Shown here piece by piece: positions 39,662 to 42,348 of a DNA stretch of 42,348 nucleotides. The DNA comes from Ectopseudomonas composti. GTDB lineage: Bacteria; Pseudomonadota; Gammaproteobacteria; Pseudomonadales; Pseudomonadaceae. The notes beneath the pieces are model-generated. The model was not told the origin of the DNA. It made no database searches and saw nothing but the letters and a program-made list of their open reading frames with translations. Both the position numbers and the translations under genes were made by a program. How positions within the stretch are numbered: the first letter of the stretch is position 1; each line of letters opens with the position of its first letter. The DNA lies in assembly GCF_900115475.1 (NCBI RefSeq), contig NZ_FOWP01000010.1, forward strand, positions 171,988 through 214,335, written 5' to 3'.

Positions 39662-41113
39662 ATGCTGATCTGGTTTGTTGCGATCTACCTGCTGTTCACC
39701 GTCGGTGTCGGCTTCTACGCATCCACTCGCGTCAAAAACTCCAAGGATTTCGCCGCTGGCGGCAGGAGCATGTCCTTCCCGCTGGTCGCGGCCATGGTGT
39801 TCGCCACCTGGTTCGGCTCGGAAGCGGTGCTGGGTATCCCGGCCACCTTCATCGAGGAAGGTTTCGCCGGCATCATCGAGGACCCGTTCGGTTCCTTCGG
39901 CTGCCTGATGCTGGTGGGCCTGATCTTCGCCCGGCCGCTGTACCGCATGAACCTGCTGACCATCGGCGACTTCTTCCGCAAGCGTTACGGCCCGCACGTG
40001 GAGATTTTTACCAGCCTGGTGATCATCGGCTCCTACCTGGGCTGGGTGGCCGCGCAGCTGACCGCGCTGGGCGTGGTGTTCAACGTGCTCTCCGATGGCT
40101 CGATCACCACCACCCAAGGCATGCTGATCGGCACCGCCATCGTGCTGCTCTACACCCTGTTCGGTGGCATGTGGTCGGTGGCGCTGACCGACTTCATGCA
40201 GATGATCATCATCGTCGCCGGCCTGGGCTACCTGACCTGGCTGATCGGCGACATGGCCGGCGGCGCCGACGTGGTGATCAGCCACGCCGCAGCCGAGGGC
40301 AAGTTCACCTTCATGCATGCCTTCGAGCCACGGGATATCGTCGCCTTCATCGCCGCCGCGGTGACGCTGATGCTCGGCTCGATTCCGCAGCAGGATGTGT
40401 ACGCACGGGTGATGTCGGCCAAGACCGAGAACATCGCCGCGCGTGCCTCGATGGCCGGGGCGGTGTTCTATCTGTCGTTCTGCATGCTGCCGATCTTCCT
40501 CACCTACGCCGCCTCGCTGATCGACCCGGCGATGGTGCAGAAGTGGCTGGCCGAGGACGCGCAGATGATCCTGCCGCACCTGATCATGGAGCGCACGCCG
40601 CTGTTCGCCCAGGTGATGTTCTTCGGCGCGCTGCTTTCGGCGATCATGTCCACCGCCTCGGGCACGTTGCTGGCGCCGTCGGTGACCTTCACCGAGAACA
40701 TCCTGAAGAACTTCGTGCCGGTGATGAGCGACCGCCAGTTCCTGCTGGCCATGCGCTTGAGCGTGGTAGCGATGACCATCGCCACGTCGATCTTCGCCTT
40801 GAACTCCACGGCGAGCATCTACGAGATGGTCGGCAACGCCTACAAGGTGACCTTGGTGGCCGCCGTGGTGCCGCTGTTCGCCGGCCTGTTCTGGAAGCGT
40901 GCAACCACCCAGGGTGCGCTGCTGGCGATCTGTTTCGGCCTGATGAGCTGGGTTGCACTGGAGCTGACCTACCAGGAAACCGACTTCTGGCCGCCGCAAT
41001 TGGCCGGGCTGCTGTTGAGCCTGGCGGGCATGCTGATCGGCTCGCTGCTACCGCAGTTCAGCCGTCACCGTGGCGACAGCGTGCAAGCCATCACTGCCTC
41101 GGCCAACGCTTGA
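39662..41113 (+). CDS. Sodium:solute symporter family transporter (SSS)
   Basis: This 483-residue inner-membrane protein has about 13 predicted helices, from MLIWFVAIYLLFTVGVGFYA to the C-terminal LAGLLLSLAGMLIGSLLPQF. SSS family features include DFAAGGRSMSFPLVAAMVFA, TWFGSEAVLGIPATFIEEGF, FTLFGGMWSVALTDFMQMII-type motifs (YTLFGGMWSVALTDF) and SIPQQDVYARVMSAKTE. The substrate cannot be read reliably; choline, proline or short carboxylates are family options. An in-frame ATG 14 codons upstream is an alternative start. A strong hairpin follows the stop codon, so the gene is probably monocistronic. Confidence 0.85.
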   Translation: MLIWFVAIYLLFTVGVGFYASTRVKNSKDFAAGGRSMSFPLVAAMVFATWFGSEAVLGIPATFIEEGFAGIIEDPFGSFGCLMLVGLIFARPLYRMNLLTIGDFFRKRYGPHVEIFTSLVIIGSYLGWVAAQLTALGVVFNVLSDGSITTTQGMLIGTAIVLLYTLFGGMWSVALTDFMQMIIIVAGLGYLTWLIGDMAGGADVVISHAAAEGKFTFMHAFEPRDIVAFIAAAVTLMLGSIPQQDVYARVMSAKTENIAARASMAGAVFYLSFCMLPIFLTYAASLIDPAMVQKWLAEDAQMILPHLIMERTPLFAQVMFFGALLSAIMSTASGTLLAPSVTFTENILKNFVPVMSDRQFLLAMRLSVVAMTIATSIFALNSTASIYEMVGNAYKVTLVAAVVPLFAGLFWKRATTQGALLAICFGLMSWVALELTYQETDFWPPQLAGLLLSLAGMLIGSLLPQFSRHRGDSVQAITASANA

Positions 41114-41148
41114 AAGCGGGCGCCCTCCTCGTTTGAGGGGGGCGCTTT
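41113..41148 (+). terminator. Terminator after the symporter gene
   Basis: CGCCCTCCTC-GTTT-GAGGGGGGCG forms a 10-bp stem with one wobble pair and is followed by CTTTGCC. It starts right at the stop codon. Confidence 0.65.
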
Positions 41149-41224
41149 GCCACTATATAAGCCATTGAAAATCATGAATTTTCCGACTTCACATCGGTGT
41201 CGGTGACGGCTACTCTGCCGCCCC

Positions 41225-41923
41225 ATGATTCGATCTCTACTGCTCCTGCTCTGCTGTTTCACAGCCCTTTCTCTGCGCGCGGCACCCGCCACGTTCGCCG
41301 AGGCCAAGCGCCTGGCCTGGCCGCTGTATGCCCAGCAATCCACCGAGTTCTATTGCGGCTGCAAGTACAGCGGTAAACGCGTCGACCTGCGCTCCTGTGG
41401 CTACACGCCGCGCAAGAACGCCAACCGCGCCCAGCGTATCGAGTGGGAACATATCGTCCCGGCTTGGGTGATCGGCCACCAGCGCCAGTGCTGGCAGAAA
41501 GGCGGACGCAAGAATTGTGCAGCCAACGATACGCAGTTTCGTAAGGCCGAGGCCGACCTGCACAACCTGGTGCCGAGCATCGGTGAGGTGAATGGCGATC
41601 GCAGCAATTACAGCTTCGCCTGGCTGCCGCAGAAGCCGCATCAATATGGCCGTTGCGAGACGGTGGTGGACTTCAAGGCGCGCAAGGTGATGCCGCGCCC
41701 GGCCATTCGCGGGATGATCGCGCGCACCTATTTCTACATGGCCGACCGCTACAAGCTGCGCCTGTCGAAACAGGATCGGCAGCTCTACGAAGCCTGGAGC
41801 AAGGCCTACCCGCCCAAGGTCTGGGAACAGCAGCGCAACCAGCAAGTGGCCTGCGTGATGGGCTGGGGCAACCCCTATGTGAGCAAGGTGGATATGAATC
41901 GCTGTGCGCGCAAGCGCGCGTAG
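41225..41923 (+). CDS. Periplasmic/secreted endonuclease I (EndA family)
   Basis: This is a non-specific DNase of 232 residues. The signal peptide is MIRSLLLLLCCFTALSLRAA. The mature enzyme shows the EndA/Vvn core: FYCGCKYSGKRVDLRSCGY, RIEWEHIVPAWVIGHQRQC with the catalytic His of EWEH, and DLHNLVPSIGEVNGDRSNYS with the metal-binding Asn region. Multiple cysteines (about eight) should form disulfides in the periplasm. Only two bases separate the upstream GC-rich stretch and the ATG region from a clear ribosome-binding site, so the start is chosen for the signal peptide. Role: degradation of extracellular DNA for nutrients or biofilm turnover. Confidence 0.88.
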   Translation: MIRSLLLLLCCFTALSLRAAPATFAEAKRLAWPLYAQQSTEFYCGCKYSGKRVDLRSCGYTPRKNANRAQRIEWEHIVPAWVIGHQRQCWQKGGRKNCAANDTQFRKAEADLHNLVPSIGEVNGDRSNYSFAWLPQKPHQYGRCETVVDFKARKVMPRPAIRGMIARTYFYMADRYKLRLSKQDRQLYEAWSKAYPPKVWEQQRNQQVACVMGWGNPYVSKVDMNRCARKRA

Positions 41924-41998
41924 CTCGCGCTTCACGTAGGATGTCGCGGGGTCGCCTAGGCCGTGCGCACCAATGACAGTAAGGCTGGTGCGCGCAGT

Positions 41999-42348
41999 GT
42001 TCAGCCGGGGGACATAGGTAACGGGTGTCGGGAGACATAGGTAACGCATTTAGGCTTACGGGGTTCATCGAATCGGGAGATCGAGTGATGCCGTGGCCGG
42101 AGCGCAGCACTATGTCGATAAGGCGTGAATTTGTTCTGTTGGCGGGGCAACCCGAAAGCAATGTGCGGGAGCTTTGTCGCCGGTATGGCGTCAGTCCCAG
42201 GACTGGTTACAAGTGGTTGGATCGGTACCGTGAGCAAGGTGATACGGGCCTGCAGGATCGATCTCGGCGGCCTTTGAGCAGCCCAGGGCGCAGCGATCCG
42301 GAGTTGGAGCAAGCGGTGGTGCAATTGCACCACCGCTACCCCTACTGG
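41999..42348 (+). mobile_element. IS481-family insertion sequence, left end (truncated by window)
   Basis: The element starts around TGTTCAGCCGGGGGACATAG. The 13-mer GACATAGGTAACG occurs twice within the terminal region (42012-42024 and 42035-42047), as in related elements. The transposase starts at 42088 and the right end lies outside the window. Confidence 0.75.
42088..42348 (+). CDS. IS481-family transposase, N-terminal part
   Basis: Eighty-seven residues are visible before the window edge. They contain the N-terminal helix-turn-helix of IS481 transposases: MSIRREFVLLAGQPESNVRE, LCRRYGVSPRTGYKWLDRYR, then TGLQDRSRRPLSSPGRSDPE and VVQLHHRYPYW, the lead-in to the DDE domain. The DDE core is not visible. 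The ATG at 42088 is the first in frame; ATG at 42112 (MSIRRE) is an alternative start. The frame is open through the window's end, so there is no sign of inactivation in this part. Confidence 0.82.
   Translation, partial: MPWPERSTMSIRREFVLLAGQPESNVRELCRRYGVSPRTGYKWLDRYREQGDTGLQDRSRRPLSSPGRSDPELEQAVVQLHHRYPYW

Noticed and set aside
39452..40999. 515-codon antisense frame opposite the symporter gene
   Set aside because: It is His/Gln/Asp-rich low complexity; the plus-strand frame encodes a convincing SSS transporter.
1..42348. CRISPR array
   Set aside because: The tandem repeats seen are coding modules or REP palindromes; no regularly spaced 25-40 base repeats with unique spacers were found.

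Overview
The window reads as chromosome of a high-GC gammaproteobacterium, most likely a Pseudomonas of the mendocina/oleovorans (Ectopseudomonas) type. The evidence is a LapA/LapD/LapG adhesin system, Pseudomonas-type REP palindromes (core GTAGGAGCGGCTTCAGCCGC), an RhlA homologue, and a Pf1/Pf4-type filamentous-phage integrase next to a tRNA-Gly gene. The species assignment is inference.

Bases 1-9670 hold the C-terminal part of a giant type I-secreted adhesin, a small conserved protein, and on the minus strand lapG-lapD, the periplasmic protease and c-di-GMP receptor that control whether such adhesins stay on the cell surface. Bases 9865-13104 hold a secreted alkyl sulfatase, a divergent LysR regulator and a Tyr/Arg-rich lipoprotein.

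Bases 13267-25920 form a guanidine assimilation locus. Three guanidine-I (ykkC) riboswitches precede, in turn, a substrate-binding protein, a permease plus ATPase, and a second substrate-binding protein followed by two DUF1989 proteins (carboxyguanidine deiminase subunits) and a biotin-dependent guanidine/urea carboxylase. On the opposite strand, a tandem-hairpin guanidine-II (mini-ykkC) riboswitch precedes a 2-oxoglutarate/Fe(II) oxygenase that is translationally coupled to an unrecognised 310-residue protein. All four riboswitch leaders are preceded by near-identical sigma-54 type -24/-12 boxes, so the locus appears to need both a nitrogen-control type promoter and guanidine. No allophanate hydrolase, the last step, is present in the window.

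Bases 26326-29972 hold a diguanylate cyclase, a small CWC-type cysteine-rich protein, an RsuA-type pseudouridine synthase and an orphan RhlA-like acyltransferase. A tRNA-Gly(CCC) follows.

Bases 30094-37405 are an integrated element bounded by exact 26-bp repeats of the tRNA 3' end. Its core is Pf-like (tyrosine integrase, rolling-circle initiator, small DNA-binding proteins, divergent repressor), but I find no Zot-type assembly ATPase and no recognisable large adsorption protein. Its distal part carries three AT-rich unrecognised genes encoding one exported and two membrane proteins. It looks like a degenerate or satellite inovirus with cargo, possibly for exclusion or defence.

The right flank (37406-42348) returns to ordinary chromosome: a small lipoprotein, an MscS channel, a sodium:solute symporter, an EndA-type nuclease, and the start of an IS481-family insertion sequence cut by the window edge.
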